The position numbers and the translations under genes are program-made. From Ruoffia halotolerans (GTDB taxonomy: Bacteria > Bacillota > Bacilli > Lactobacillales > Aerococcaceae): a stretch of DNA of 64,000 bases. This document shows, piece by piece, positions 1 to 7,702 of the stretch (within the stretch, counting starts at the first letter, position 1; every line of letters starts with the position of its first letter). The notes below the pieces were generated by a model. That model ran no database searches and was not told the origin of the DNA. It was given only the letters and a program-made list of their open reading frames with translations. Where the stretch lies: positions 1-64,000 of the forward strand of contig NZ_JACAOA010000004.1 in NCBI RefSeq assembly GCF_014049385.1, given 5' to 3'.

Positions 1-279
1 TTAATGGAAAGTAAAAAATATGTCTTCCCACACAAGGTGAGAACAGCGTTTCGAACATTAACTTCCTACGCGTTGGATATTGAAAACAGCTTAACTTATA
101 CACTCTCGAATGGCGTTGTGGAAGGCACCGTAAACAAAATCAAGATGATCAAACGATCTGGCTATGGTTATCGCAATTACGGTCACTTAAGGTGTCGGAT
201 TTTAATCTCAACCCAGCTTCAACAACTTAATGCTGAACCTGTACGCCCATTGTATTTTTGTGACGAAGCGGCTCTATAG
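1..279 (+). CDS. ISL3-family transposase, C-terminal part (cut by window edge)
   Basis: About 92 codons are visible. The frame is open to base 1, so the ATG at base 4 is probably internal and the gene continues upstream. The sequence NGVVEGTVNKIKMIKRSGYG is the typical C-terminal region of DDE_Tnp_ISL3 proteins, including the conserved E of the catalytic triad (VEGTVNKIK). The catalytic Asp residues lie outside the window. Whether the full gene is intact cannot be judged. Confidence 0.85.
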   Translation, partial: LMESKKYVFPHKVRTAFRTLTSYALDIENSLTYTLSNGVVEGTVNKIKMIKRSGYGYRNYGHLRCRILISTQLQQLNAEPVRPLYFCDEAAL

Positions 280-322
280 ACGAATATACTCTAATCCAAC
301 AGATGACTAATATACTTACATC

Positions 323-353
323 AAAAAAAGACGATAGAACTAAATCTATCGCC
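323..353 (-). terminator. Intrinsic terminator downstream of rplA
   Basis: CGATAG at 332-337 pairs with CTATCG at 346-351, followed on the minus strand by seven T residues (323-329). It lies 70 bp beyond the rplA stop, inside the end of the ISL3 element. It probably stops rplKA transcripts or shields the IS. Confidence 0.6.
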
Positions 354-424
354 TTAAATATTCACCAACACTATTTGACAAAGAACCCAAATTCTAAGCT
401 CGTAATTATTTAAGTTAAAATTGA

Positions 425-1117
425 TTATTCCATTCCTGGAGCGTCAATTTTGATACCAGGTCCAAAAGTAGTAGACAATGTTAAACTTGTCATGTAAGTA
501 CCTTTAGCTGAAGCTGGTTTTAAACGAACGATTTGTTCGTGTAATGCGTTAAAGTTTTCTTTTAATTTAGCATCATCAAATGACACTTTACCGATTGGAA
601 CATTAACAATTCCTGCTTTGTCAGCACGGTAAGTAACTTGACCTGCTTTGATGTCGTTAACTGCTTTAGTAACATCTTGTGTTACTGTACCAGTTTTAGG
701 GTTAGGCATTAGGCCTTTTGGCCCTAATACGCGTCCTAGACGACCAACTTGTCCCATCATGTCAGGTGTTGCTACCATTACGTCGAAGTCTAACCAACCA
801 CCGTTGATTTTTTCGATGAGGTCTGCTTCACCAACAAAATCAGCACCTGCTGCTTCTGCTTCTTTAGCTTTATCTCCAGTTGCGATAACTACAACTGTTT
901 GTGTTTTACCAGTACCATGTGGCAATACCATTGCTCCACGGATCTGTTGATCAGCTTTTTTAACATCAATATTTAAGTTGTAAGATACTTCCATAGTTGC
1001 GTCAAAATTTGCAAAGTCGATTTCTTTCGCTAATGCAATTGCTTCGTCTGCGCTATAGAATTTGTTACGGTCTACTTTTTCAAGAGCCGCTTGAAATTTT
1101 TTGCTTTTCTTAGCCAT
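425..1117 (-). CDS. rplA: 50S ribosomal protein L1
   Basis: The 230-aa product has the expected L1 length. L1 binds helices 76-78 of 23S rRNA, forms the mobile L1 stalk that guides E-site tRNA, and in many bacteria represses its own operon by binding a look-alike site on the mRNA. The signature [10 protein letters not shown] is present in the second half and the N-terminus MAKKSKKF is typical. It follows rplK with an 81-bp gap that holds an L1-binding-like hairpin. A good ribosome site (AGGAGGAAT) precedes the ATG. Confidence 0.98.
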   Translation of the reverse strand: MAKKSKKFQAALEKVDRNKFYSADEAIALAKEIDFANFDATMEVSYNLNIDVKKADQQIRGAMVLPHGTGKTQTVVVIATGDKAKEAEAAGADFVGEADLIEKINGGWLDFDVMVATPDMMGQVGRLGRVLGPKGLMPNPKTGTVTQDVTKAVNDIKAGQVTYRADKAGIVNVPIGKVSFDDAKLKENFNALHEQIVRLKPASAKGTYMTSLTLSTTFGPGIKIDAPGME

Positions 1118-1136
1118 TTTTTATTCCTCCTATATT

Positions 1137-1165
1137 TGTGGTATTAACGGTAATACCTCCCACAC
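1137..1165 (-). promoter_or_regulatory. L1-binding-like mRNA element between rplK and rplA
   Basis: On the minus strand this reads GTGTGGGAGGTATTA, a short turn, then TAATACCACA. A GGTATTA/TAATACC stem is flanked by GTGGGAG and ACCACA, which mimic the L1-binding region of 23S rRNA. A second copy of the GTGGGAG...ACCACA frame lies in the rplK leader. Autoregulation by L1 is known in bacteria; its action here is inferred. Confidence 0.65.
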
Positions 1166-1198
1166 CCGATAGAATACGGGCTGGAAGCTGCGTTATGC

Positions 1199-1624
1199 TT
1201 AGCCCTCTACAGTGATACCCATTGAGCGAGCTGTTCCTTCAATCATGCGCATAGCAGCTTCTACATCTGCTGCGTTTAAGTCTTTCATTTTAATTTCAGC
1301 AATTTCTTGAACTTGTGCTTTTGTTACTGAACCAACTTTATTCTTGTTAGGTTCACCTGAAGCTTTGTTAAGTCCAGCAGCTTTCTTAAGTAAGATTGGA
1401 GCTGGTGGAGTTTTAGTAATAAAACTAAATGAACGGTCTTCATACACATCGATAACAACTGGAATAATCATCCCATTTTGATCTTGTGTTTGAGCGTTAA
1501 ACTCTTTAGTAAACGCCATAATGTTAACTCCCGCTTGACCTAATGCTGGACCAACTGGCGGAGCTGGACTTGCTTGTCCCGCTGGAATTTGTAATTTGAC
1601 TTGTGTTACGACTTTTTTAGCCAC
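1199..1624 (-). CDS. rplK: 50S ribosomal protein L11
   Basis: The 141-aa product matches L11 along its length. The N-terminal signature [19 protein letters not shown] is clear, and the C-terminal rRNA-binding domain ends with [12 protein letters not shown]11 forms the GTPase-associated centre of the 50S subunit with 23S rRNA and is needed for stringent-response sensing by RelA. It is first in the rplK-rplA operon, has its own promoter (1718-1745), and has a leader with an L1-binding-like fold. Confidence 0.98.
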   Translation of the reverse strand: MAKKVVTQVKLQIPAGQASPAPPVGPALGQAGVNIMAFTKEFNAQTQDQNGMIIPVVIDVYEDRSFSFITKTPPAPILLKKAAGLNKASGEPNKNKVGSVTKAQVQEIAEIKMKDLNAADVEAAMRMIEGTARSMGITVEG

Positions 1625-1657
1625 GAAACATTCCTCCTTGTAAAATTTTTTTCGTGA

Positions 1658-1690
1658 TGTGGTTTACGGAGTGAGCTTCACTCCTCCCAC
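1658..1690 (-). promoter_or_regulatory. L1-binding-like leader element upstream of rplK
   Basis: On the minus strand, GTGGGAGGAGTGA, a turn, TCACTCC, then AAACCACA. The GGAGTGA/TCACTCC stem sits inside the same GTGGGAG...ACCACA frame seen between rplK and rplA. A GTGCG...CGCAC hairpin lies just upstream. This matches the known layout of L1-controlled leaders; the assignment is by pattern only. Confidence 0.65.
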
Positions 1691-1717
1691 TCAGTGTGCG
1701 TTCTTGCGCACCGAAAT

Positions 1718-1745
1718 ATTATATCACGTTTATTCCATATTGCAA
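1718..1745 (-). promoter_or_regulatory. Promoter of rplK-rplA
   Basis: On the minus strand TTGCAA (1740-1745), a 16-bp spacer and a perfect TATAAT (1718-1723), about 95 bp ahead of the rplK start. This leaves room for the structured leader. Confidence 0.7.
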
Positions 1746-1765
1746 GTGCTATTCTACATTTTTTA

Positions 1766-2643
1766 TTATTTATCCTGCCGTTTAGTTAAACTTTCTAACA
1801 AAATGGTATGACTTTCTTCTAAAGCAGTTTGATTCGCTTCATCATTCCCACCTAATGCAATTAACACGGCTGAGTCTCCTAAGTACCTTTTATTTGAAAA
1901 TAAGTGACCTGCCTCTGGATAATTGTATCATTCAATTCGGTTGGTATGTTCAATAAATATCCTCACCCATCTGACTGGAATTCCTCATTAAATCATCGCC
2001 ACCGGCAAACATAATCCTTTCGCCTGTAATATCTTTGACTTTAATGCTTGCCGCTTCTAGACTGTCTGCTTCACTTCCTTCAATCACACTGTCATAAATA
2101 GGTTGATATGAAACAGGGGTATAGGTTATAAAGCCTGAGATCATTTGCATAGTTTCTATTATACTGCCTGATCGATTGCTCAAGTGCGCAAGAGGCTCAC
2201 CTTCAAAGGACCATGAACTGGTATCTGCATTTTGTTGGTCTAATGAGAAGAAATTATAAGCAGACGGAGCATACAATACAATCTAATCAATCTCTTCATA
2301 AACGGTAGACTTCGTACCCTTCGCTTGCCAACTAGACAGCTAACTCATAGTTAGGTGAACCTTCGGCGCCCCCAAAGGTGAAGATCGCTCCCTCAGCTAA
2401 ATTGCCATCTGGAACAAGATGGAAACCATTAACATAGCCTTCTTCGATAGTTTCAACTGTCATATTGTCTTATTCTGTCTCATACAATGTTAAATTGGCT
2501 GGCTCGACATAGACACTTTCTTCATCCGTTGCCAAATACTCACTATACCGCTTTGTTTGAACCTAACCTATTCCGAAGATAATCACCGTGATTAGAATAG
2601 CAATCACTACAATCCGGAGTAAAACTTTTAAGATGAGTCTCAT
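1766..2643 (-). pseudogene. Decayed alpha/beta hydrolase (acyl-CoA thioester hydrolase/BAAT C-terminal type)
   Basis: The minus strand can be read as one decayed protein. An N-terminal membrane segment starts MRLILKVLLRIVVIAILITV. Then comes a segment with GYVNGFHLVPDGNLAEGAIF and FGGAEGSPNY, then the longest open piece (1950-2276) with FAGGDDLMRNSSQMGEDI, close to the catalytic-Asp region of BAAT_C hydrolases. The C-terminal piece is LGGNDEANQTALEESH. Several stops and frame changes interrupt it (for example near 1925-1950, 2285, 2340 and 2470). It is not functional. It lies between rplK and a TspO-like gene, an interval usually empty in this operon. Confidence 0.7.
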
Positions 2644-2728
2644 GATGTGTCTCCTACTCTCTCTTAAGAAAACTCAGTGGGCTTGTTATAGTCATTTTAC
2701 CTAAATGAAAGTGCATCCGAAGGAGCAC

Positions 2729-2758
2729 AAAAAAAGATGAACCTAAATTAGATTCACC
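2729..2758 (-). terminator. Intrinsic terminator after the TspO-like gene
   Basis: GATGAACCTA (2736-2745) pairs, with G-U wobbles, to TAGATTCACC (2749-2758). Seven A residues at 2729-2735 become a T-run on the minus strand. Confidence 0.75.
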
Positions 2759-2765
2759 TTATAAC

Positions 2766-3569
2766 TTATTTATTCGCTCTTTTAGCTCGTTGTTCTTTTT
2801 GTAGTCGGAACAGTTGAACGAAGCCAACGGCACTTATAACAAAAAGAACTGCGGCTACATACATAACGATATTACTTTTATATTCAAAGGATGAAAATGG
2901 ACTATGTTTAATAAATATTCCTAGGATAGCCCATAATGCTACTGGCATAATCATCTCATTACCTAACTTTGTATAGTAATAAGCTGAAAGTGCTACCACA
3001 ACAATCATTAACGCAACCGTCCAAATAATACCTATTGTACCGGTTAAATCAACACCTTGACTCACAGTATAAGTAGTTAAGTTAGCCATACTCGCCACTA
3101 ATAACCACCCAAAATGTAGACCCATTGAGTATTTTAAAAGCCAAGGGTTTTCTCTTAATGTGGGTGTAGCACTAATAGTTTCAACACTTTTCATAATTCT
3201 AGTTGTGTATAATAAAATAACGATCAGTGAAGCAAGTAACCATTCATTACTCCAACAAATAATCCAGACAATGTTTAAAGCAATCCATTCTATCATTCGC
3301 GGTAAAATCAATTGACGGTAAAGCGCACCGAAACGATCTCCTTTTGGACGGATAAAATCAATACTAATTGTCAATGCCATTCCGATATAAATCACAGCCC
3401 AAATTGAAAAAGTAATACCTGCTGGTGCAAATAAATTCACATATTTATCTGAAACTTCTGCTTGAGTTGCTGGTAAGATAATCCCTGCCGCACTCAAATA
3501 GTTCAATAACAGTAAAAATACGAAGAATACTGGCACAGCCCGACGATAATATTTATGAAATGAGTTCAT
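2766..3569 (-). CDS. TspO/MBR-like multi-pass membrane protein
   Basis: The 267-aa hydrophobic protein has about eight predicted membrane segments. The stretch FAPAGITFSIWAVIYIGMAL resembles the P-x-G-x-x-F-x-x-x-W-x-x-x-Y motif of the TspO/MBR (tryptophan-rich sensory protein) family, which binds porphyrins and related ligands. It is longer than classical TspO (about 160 aa, five helices) and belongs to the extended branch often annotated as tryptophan-rich sensory protein. It lies directly after nusG (38-bp gap) and before a terminator, so it may be co-transcribed with rpmG-secE-nusG. Its role here is unknown. Confidence 0.65.
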   Translation of the reverse strand: MNSFHKYYRRAVPVFFVFLLLLNYLSAAGIILPATQAEVSDKYVNLFAPAGITFSIWAVIYIGMALTISIDFIRPKGDRFGALYRQLILPRMIEWIALNIVWIICWSNEWLLASLIVILLYTTRIMKSVETISATPTLRENPWLLKYSMGLHFGWLLVASMANLTTYTVSQGVDLTGTIGIIWTVALMIVVVALSAYYYTKLGNEMIMPVALWAILGIFIKHSPFSSFEYKSNIVMYVAAVLFVISAVGFVQLFRLQKEQRAKRANK

Positions 3570-3607
3570 ATAGTTTGTACTCCTAACTATCGTGATTTAG
3601 TTGCTTA

Positions 3608-4153
3608 TTACAGTTCTTCTTCTTTGATTTGGTTGAATTCTAATTCAGCCACTGTTTCACGACCGAACATTTCAATAAGAACTTTAACTTTCTGATGTTC
3701 TTCATTCACTTCTTCAACAACACCTGCAAGACCTGAGAAGGCACCATCTGTAATTTCAACACGATCACCCGTATTGATATTTAAGTCGATAATTTCTTTC
3801 GGTAGTTCACCGTCACCTAGAATATAGGCAATTTCTTCATCTAAAAGTGGTGCTGGTTTACTTCCGGCACCATGCGAGCCAACGAAACCTGTTACCCCAG
3901 GTGTATTACGAACGATAAACCATGCATCATCTGACATAACCATCTCAACTAAAACATAACCTGGGAAAGTTTTTTGTGTTTTAGTTTTTGGTTCGCCGTC
4001 TTTCACTTCTGTAACATCTTGTGTAGGGACAACCACACGGAAGATATTCTCCCCCATTGCCATACTATCTTTACGTAAATCAATATTTTCTTTAACTTTG
4101 TTTTCATATCCTGAATAAGTATGTAGAACATACCATGCTTTATTTGATTCCAT
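3608..4153 (-). CDS. nusG: Transcription termination/antitermination factor NusG
   Basis: The 181-aa product has NusG length and layout. The N-terminal NGN domain starts WYVLHTYSGYENKVKENI and contains TFPGYVLVEM. The C-terminal KOW domain has DRVEITDGAFSGLAGVV (about residues 130-147). NusG binds RNA polymerase, reduces or enhances pausing and links to Rho or ribosomal protein S10. It follows secE as in most Firmicutes. The usual next gene, rplK, is displaced by the TspO-like gene and a pseudogene. Confidence 0.97.
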   Translation of the reverse strand: MESNKAWYVLHTYSGYENKVKENIDLRKDSMAMGENIFRVVVPTQDVTEVKDGEPKTKTQKTFPGYVLVEMVMSDDAWFIVRNTPGVTGFVGSHGAGSKPAPLLDEEIAYILGDGELPKEIIDLNINTGDRVEITDGAFSGLAGVVEEVNEEHQKVKVLIEMFGRETVAELEFNQIKEEEL

Positions 4154-4281
4154 ATTGAACTCCTTTCAAAAAATTCTCAAAATAAAAAACCTACAAAACA
4201 GTAGGTTCGTTCCTTGCGTCAATTATACCATTAATCCTTCAATGATTACTATAAAAAAACTAGAAATCACGCTCTTTTTTA

Positions 4282-4455
4282 TTAGACATTAAATAACCAA
4301 TCCATTAGTGACGAGAATACTTCATCGGTTAATGCAAAATAAGATGCGAAAATAACGACAAAGATAACAACAATCCAAGTAAAGCGATTGACTTCTTTAA
4401 CTGATGGCCAATTTACCTTTTCCATTTCATTTCCGACTGATTTAATGTAGTTCAT
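4282..4455 (-). CDS. secE: Preprotein translocase subunit SecE
   Basis: Small 57-aa protein read from the minus strand, MNYIKSVGNEMEKVNWPS and onward. One C-terminal membrane helix (TWIVVIFVVIFASYFALT) follows the conserved amphipathic segment with the KVNWPSxKEV motif of SecE. It clamps SecY in the Sec translocon. It sits 14 bp after rpmG and about 130 bp before nusG, the normal rpmG-secE-nusG order. A weak AT-rich ribosome site precedes the ATG. Confidence 0.93.
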   Translation of the reverse strand: MNYIKSVGNEMEKVNWPSVKEVNRFTWIVVIFVVIFASYFALTDEVFSSLMDWLFNV

Positions 4456-4469
4456 TCTTATCCACCTAT

Positions 4470-4622
4470 CTACTTAGTTTCTTTATGTATTGTGTGCTTA
4501 TTACAGTATCGACAGAACTTTTTAAGTTCTAGACGAACAGATTGACCCGTTTGTGTCGGTGTCATTTGGTAATTGCGTTGGCCACACTCTGTACATGCCA
4601 AAGCTGCTTTTCTCTGTGCCAT
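4470..4622 (-). CDS. rpmG: 50S ribosomal protein L33 (zinc-binding form)
   Basis: A 50-aa protein beginning [18 protein letters not shown] and ending in [14 protein letters not shown]. The two CxxC pairs (CTEC and CRYC) show the zinc-binding C+ form of L33. A strong AGGAGGGG ribosome site sits just upstream, and a promoter lies at 4666-4695. It leads the rpmG-secE-nusG operon, whose usual upstream neighbour sigH is now 7 kb away. Confidence 0.93.
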   Translation of the reverse strand: MAQRKAALACTECGQRNYQMTPTQTGQSVRLELKKFCRYCNKHTIHKETK

Positions 4623-4665
4623 ATGCAACCCCTCCTATTATAGATTCATCTTTACATCTCAATAA

Positions 4666-4695
4666 ATCATAATGAAAAGTACCTACAATTGTCAA
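4666..4695 (-). promoter_or_regulatory. Promoter of rpmG-secE-nusG
   Basis: On the minus strand a perfect TTGACA (4690-4695), an 18-bp spacer and TATGAT (4666-4671), 44 bp ahead of the rpmG start. The operon thus keeps its own promoter despite the insertion upstream. Confidence 0.75.
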
Positions 4696-4803
4696 GCATT
4701 GATTGCATAAGTTATCTAATTTATAATTTCCCTCTGTTGTCAAATCAAATGCAACACTATTGTTATTCAAAAGACATACCCCATTAGACTTTTAGGTATA
4801 GGG

Positions 4804-4821
4804 TTTCCCCCATGGGGGAAA
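4804..4821. repeat. Perfect 18-bp palindrome beside the IS30 remnant
   Basis: TTTCCCCCATGGGGGAAA is identical to its own reverse complement. It lies 34 bp beyond the end of the IS30 reading frame, where the element's other terminal repeat would be expected but is not recognisable. IS30-type transposases are known to favour palindromic targets, so it could be a target site; it could equally be an operator or a terminator stem. Confidence 0.5.
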
Positions 4822-4854
4822 TGTCGCTTTTCGATTCTTTTATAACTCAAGTCT

Positions 4855-5934
4855 TTATTCCATTAAAGACAATTCGGTCTGGTAGGCTTCTTGAGCGGAC
4901 ATTAAACCGAGTATGGATCGTATGCGTTTATTTATCTTACCAGCTGCTTCTGATATATAGTCAGAAGTAAAATGATGTAACGATTTACCTTTCGGTATAA
5001 ACTCTCTTAAGAGTTTATTGAAATTCTCGTTAGACCCCCGTTCCCATGATGCGTAAGCATGACAAAATTAAATAGATAAATCATCGTTTTCAAGCTCAGA
5101 TACTTTCGCAAACTCAGATCCATTATCAAATGTAATAGTTTTAAACTGATGAGGGCTGTTTTCTACAAGTGTTTGAAAAGCCGTTAATACAGTCTCGCTT
5201 TTATAATCCTCAATCTTCATTGCTATAGCGAAGCGTGTTTTCCGTTCGACTAATGTAATGGCTGCCGGCTCTTCTTTATGGCGTTTTCCCTTTACTAAGT
5301 CAGCTTCCCAATGACCAAATTCCGAGCGGTCTAACACACTTGATGCTCGGTCCGAAATACTGGTACCCAGAACTTTCTTATTTCGTCCCTTTGGACGACT
5401 GTGCTTATTTTTTCTTGGTTTCAAACGATACATCATAGGTAAATCATGGGGCTTGATACACAGCGCATTTTGTCGAATGTAGCGATAGACGGTTTTGAAA
5501 CAAGGCACTCTTTAGACGGTTTTGAAACAAGGCACTCTTTCCTTAGGATGTTTTAAAGCATAGGACATCACAAATGTTTTAATATTGTGAGTTCGCTCTT
5601 TTCCTTTGAAAACACCATTGTGGTGAGCTTTCTTTAATTTATACCAAAAGCGTCCAGAGTAAGCTTGCATACCTTTTGATTGACTGCGTTGTCTATTCTT
5701 TAAATAAGTGACTTCACCAAAGTCAGCTAGATACTTCTCGACTTTTTTACCTTGACTAATTTGGACGACGGTACCCCGTTTGATTTCACGTGAAATAGTT
5801 GATTTATTTCGGCCAAGCAAACGGGCAATCTCAACTTGCTTTTTGTCTTCTTTTAGCCATTGTTCGATCAGTTCACGTTCCGTGAATTTCAAATGCCCTT
5901 TAGATTTCTTTGTGTTAAAATGAGTGTGTGACAT
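4855..5934 (-). pseudogene. IS30-family transposase, broken by a 27-bp duplication and a stop
   Basis: The N-terminal part (5934 to about 5512) has the HTH segment LTERELIEQW, later ARLLGRNKSTISREIKRG, typical of IS30. The central part (5508-5068) has the DDE core: HWEADLVKG and TFDNGSEF. Two lesions stop it. A 27-bp tandem duplication (about 5487-5540) repeats VPCFKTV and creates an in-frame TAA at the join. Further on, a TAA replaces the expected Tyr codon in LSI-stop-FCHAYASWERGSNE. Reading through, the protein ends normally at 4855. With one repeat unit removed and the stop reverted it would be a full-length IS30 transposase. Confidence 0.85.
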
Positions 5935-5990
5935 GAAGATTCTCTCCTTATACTATGTTGTGGTGACTTAAGTATAACGAATCTTCATGT
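5932..5990. repeat. Inverted repeat at the IS30 transposase start
   Basis: CATGAAGATTC pairs with GAATCTTCATG, and inside it TTATACT pairs with AGTATAA. The fold would hide the transposase start codon and ribosome site in any transcript reading in from outside, a common way for insertion sequences to stay quiet. Confidence 0.6.
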
Positions 5991-6000
5991 CTTTTTTTAG

Positions 6001-6028
6001 TGTTGCGTTTCATCTTACAACACACCAT
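6001..6028 (-). repeat. IS30-type terminal repeat
   Basis: GTTGCGTTTCATCTTACAAC followed by ACACC marks the gene-start side of the IS30 element. A nearly identical copy (one base different) recurs at 11541-11567. The matching end on the other side of this element is not recognisable. Confidence 0.6.
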
Positions 6029-6081
6029 AATAATAAACACCATAATGCTTAAAAAAACGACCAACCACTAATTGTTTGTTA

Positions 6082-6109
6082 TTGCCATCAATCATTTATG
6101 TTATATTAT
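6082..6109 (+). promoter_or_regulatory. Promoter of the LytTR two-component operon
   Basis: TTGCCA (6082-6087), a 16-bp spacer and TATTAT (6104-6109), about 70 bp ahead of the response-regulator start. It begins just outside the IS30 end. Confidence 0.6.
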
Positions 6110-6181
6110 GTCTAACGACGATAATTAGGAAAAATCAAGTGGAACGGATAGTATGAGTATTGGAGAAGAGGAGGTCTTTGA

Positions 6182-6913
6182 ATGTCAAAAGAATTACACA
6201 TAGCGATAGTAGATGATGAAAACATTCAACTCGATGCGATGAAGTCACTAATCAATCAAACAATCAAAGAAATGGGTCTACACGCAAAAGTATCCTCCTA
6301 TTCAAGTGGAGAAGCCTTTCTTTTTGAGTTAGAAGACAACAAGGGCTTAGATATTGTATTCTTGGACATCGAGATGAAGCAGATTAATGGGTTGGAAGTG
6401 GCTAAGAAAATAAGAGAAATAGACCATGAAGTGACGCTCGTCTTTGCGACCGCATTCGCCGAACATGCCGTTCAAGGTTATGAAGTCCAGGCACTGGATT
6501 ACCTACTCAAACCCATTGAAAGAGACAAAATTAAGCAAGTCATTCAAAGACATCTCGATAAAAAACCCTTAGTGAAAGAAACCTTAACACTGGAAGCAAA
6601 AGGTGAGATGCATAAACTTCTACTGGATGATATTCTGTACATTGAAGTCATTAAACGTGAATGTGAGATTCATTTAAACAATCAAGTGATAACCGTCACT
6701 CGTCCTTTAAAAGAATTGGAGGACAAGCTTAACGCTGACTTTATCCAGACTCACCGAAGTTACTTAGTCAATGTCGCTCACATCCATCGCCTATTAAAAA
6801 CAGATGTTGAATTATCCAACGGACAAACCGTCCCTGTTTCTAGGCGTCTCGCTAAAACAGTTCAAGAAAAATTTATTGCCTTTAATAAAGGAGCGGTGTT
6901 TTACAATGACTGA
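6182..6913 (+). CDS. LytTR-family response regulator
   Basis: 243 aa with two domains. The N-terminal receiver domain has the acidic pair in IAIVDDENIQ and the phosphoacceptor Asp in VFLDIEMKQINGLEV (near residue 59). The C-terminal LytTR DNA-binding domain (about 140-235) contains LLLDDILYIEV and the ending typical of AgrA/ComE-type regulators (FIQTHRSYLVNVAHI). Such regulators usually bind paired direct repeats and control peptide or bacteriocin systems. It overlaps the kinase gene by 8 bp, so the two are translationally coupled. A strong GAGGAGG site precedes the ATG. Confidence 0.9.
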   Translation: MSKELHIAIVDDENIQLDAMKSLINQTIKEMGLHAKVSSYSSGEAFLFELEDNKGLDIVFLDIEMKQINGLEVAKKIREIDHEVTLVFATAFAEHAVQGYEVQALDYLLKPIERDKIKQVIQRHLDKKPLVKETLTLEAKGEMHKLLLDDILYIEVIKRECEIHLNNQVITVTRPLKELEDKLNADFIQTHRSYLVNVAHIHRLLKTDVELSNGQTVPVSRRLAKTVQEKFIAFNKGAVFYND

Positions 6914-7628
6914 TTGGATAGGACTAACCGTCGTACTTATTATCCTTCTCAGTGCAGGGATAGTTATAGTTAGGCAAAAAAAGAGCATTGATTTTTATAA
7001 AATACAAGAAAAGGAACTCGACCAATACAGTGTAGAAGTCGAAACGATTTATAGACAGATGAGAGGCATTCGTCATGACTATCGCAATCATTTACAGGTG
7101 ATGCACACCTTAATGAATGACCACCGTCTGGATGAACTGGATGCATATATTAAACAGCTGACCAATGAATTGAATCAAGTCGATACGATCATTCAAACAG
7201 GAAATACGATGATAGATGCCATCGTTAATACAAAGTTGACAGCTGCTAAACAAAAAGGGATTTCCCTCTATGCGACAGCCATTGCTCCAAATGAACTGGG
7301 TGTAGAGCATGTCGATTTAGCAATTATATTGGGTAACTTGCTGACTAATGCTATAGAAGCGACTGAGAAAGAATCCAGTTCTTCTGATGAACGTTTTATT
7401 CGTTTATACATAGCACCAATGAAAAACACGTTATATATTAATGTGACGAACACGATGACAGAGAATCCAAAACCTTCTCTGTTTTCATTAAAAAGCATCA
7501 ACAGAAGAGGCTATGGCTTGTACCGAATTGACCAGGCAGTGGAGAGGTATCAAGGCATGGTCAACCGTAAATGGGAAGATGGCGTGTTTGCGACAGAAGT
7601 GACATTGCCGCTTAAAAACCGTTCGTAA
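6906..7628 (+). CDS. Short GHKL sensor histidine kinase (AgrC/ComD type)
   Basis: The likely start is the ATG at 6906 (240 aa), just after AAAGGAGCGG and overlapping the regulator stop. One membrane helix (residues about 5-22) is followed by a coiled linker, the H-box RGIRHDYRNHLQ with His57, an N-box (LGNLLTNAIEA) and the ending RRGYGLYRID, the HPK10-type ATP-binding region. AgrC/ComD kinases normally have five to seven helices before the kinase core. This protein has only one, so it probably senses through a partner, perhaps the neighbouring ABC proteins. That is inference. Confidence 0.85.
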   Translation: MTDWIGLTVVLIILLSAGIVIVRQKKSIDFYKIQEKELDQYSVEVETIYRQMRGIRHDYRNHLQVMHTLMNDHRLDELDAYIKQLTNELNQVDTIIQTGNTMIDAIVNTKLTAAKQKGISLYATAIAPNELGVEHVDLAIILGNLLTNAIEATEKESSSSDERFIRLYIAPMKNTLYINVTNTMTENPKPSLFSLKSINRRGYGLYRIDQAVERYQGMVNRKWEDGVFATEVTLPLKNRS

Positions 7629-7645
7629 CCAAATACTAACCATTC

Positions 7646-7677
7646 ATACACTTCTGAATAGGGAGTGTATTTTTTTG
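7646..7677 (+). terminator. Intrinsic terminator between the kinase and the ABC genes
   Basis: ATACACT (7646-7652) pairs with AGTGTAT (7664-7670), followed by a run of T. It ends only 14 bp before the ribosome site of the first ABC gene, and no clear promoter fits between. It probably works as a leaky terminator that sets a ratio between regulator and exporter expression. Confidence 0.6.
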
Positions 7678-7702
7678 GTAAGATACGATTGAGGTGATGA
7701 AG

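Larger units (their letters stand above)
1..388 (+). mobile_element. ISL3-family insertion sequence, right-hand part
   Basis: The window opens inside an ISL3-type element. The transposase C-terminus ends at 279. About 85 bp further on, a terminal-repeat-like sequence at roughly 363-388 reads, on the minus strand, GGGTTCTTTGTCAAATAGTG, which resembles the usual ISL3 terminus. The left end is outside the window, so the target duplication cannot be checked. The element sits just downstream of the rplK-rplA operon and points towards its end. Confidence 0.8.

Noticed and set aside
4522-4770. An 82-codon open frame on the minus strand upstream of nusG
   Set aside because: It overlaps rpmG in another frame and covers the rpmG promoter. 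The L33 reading explains the region.
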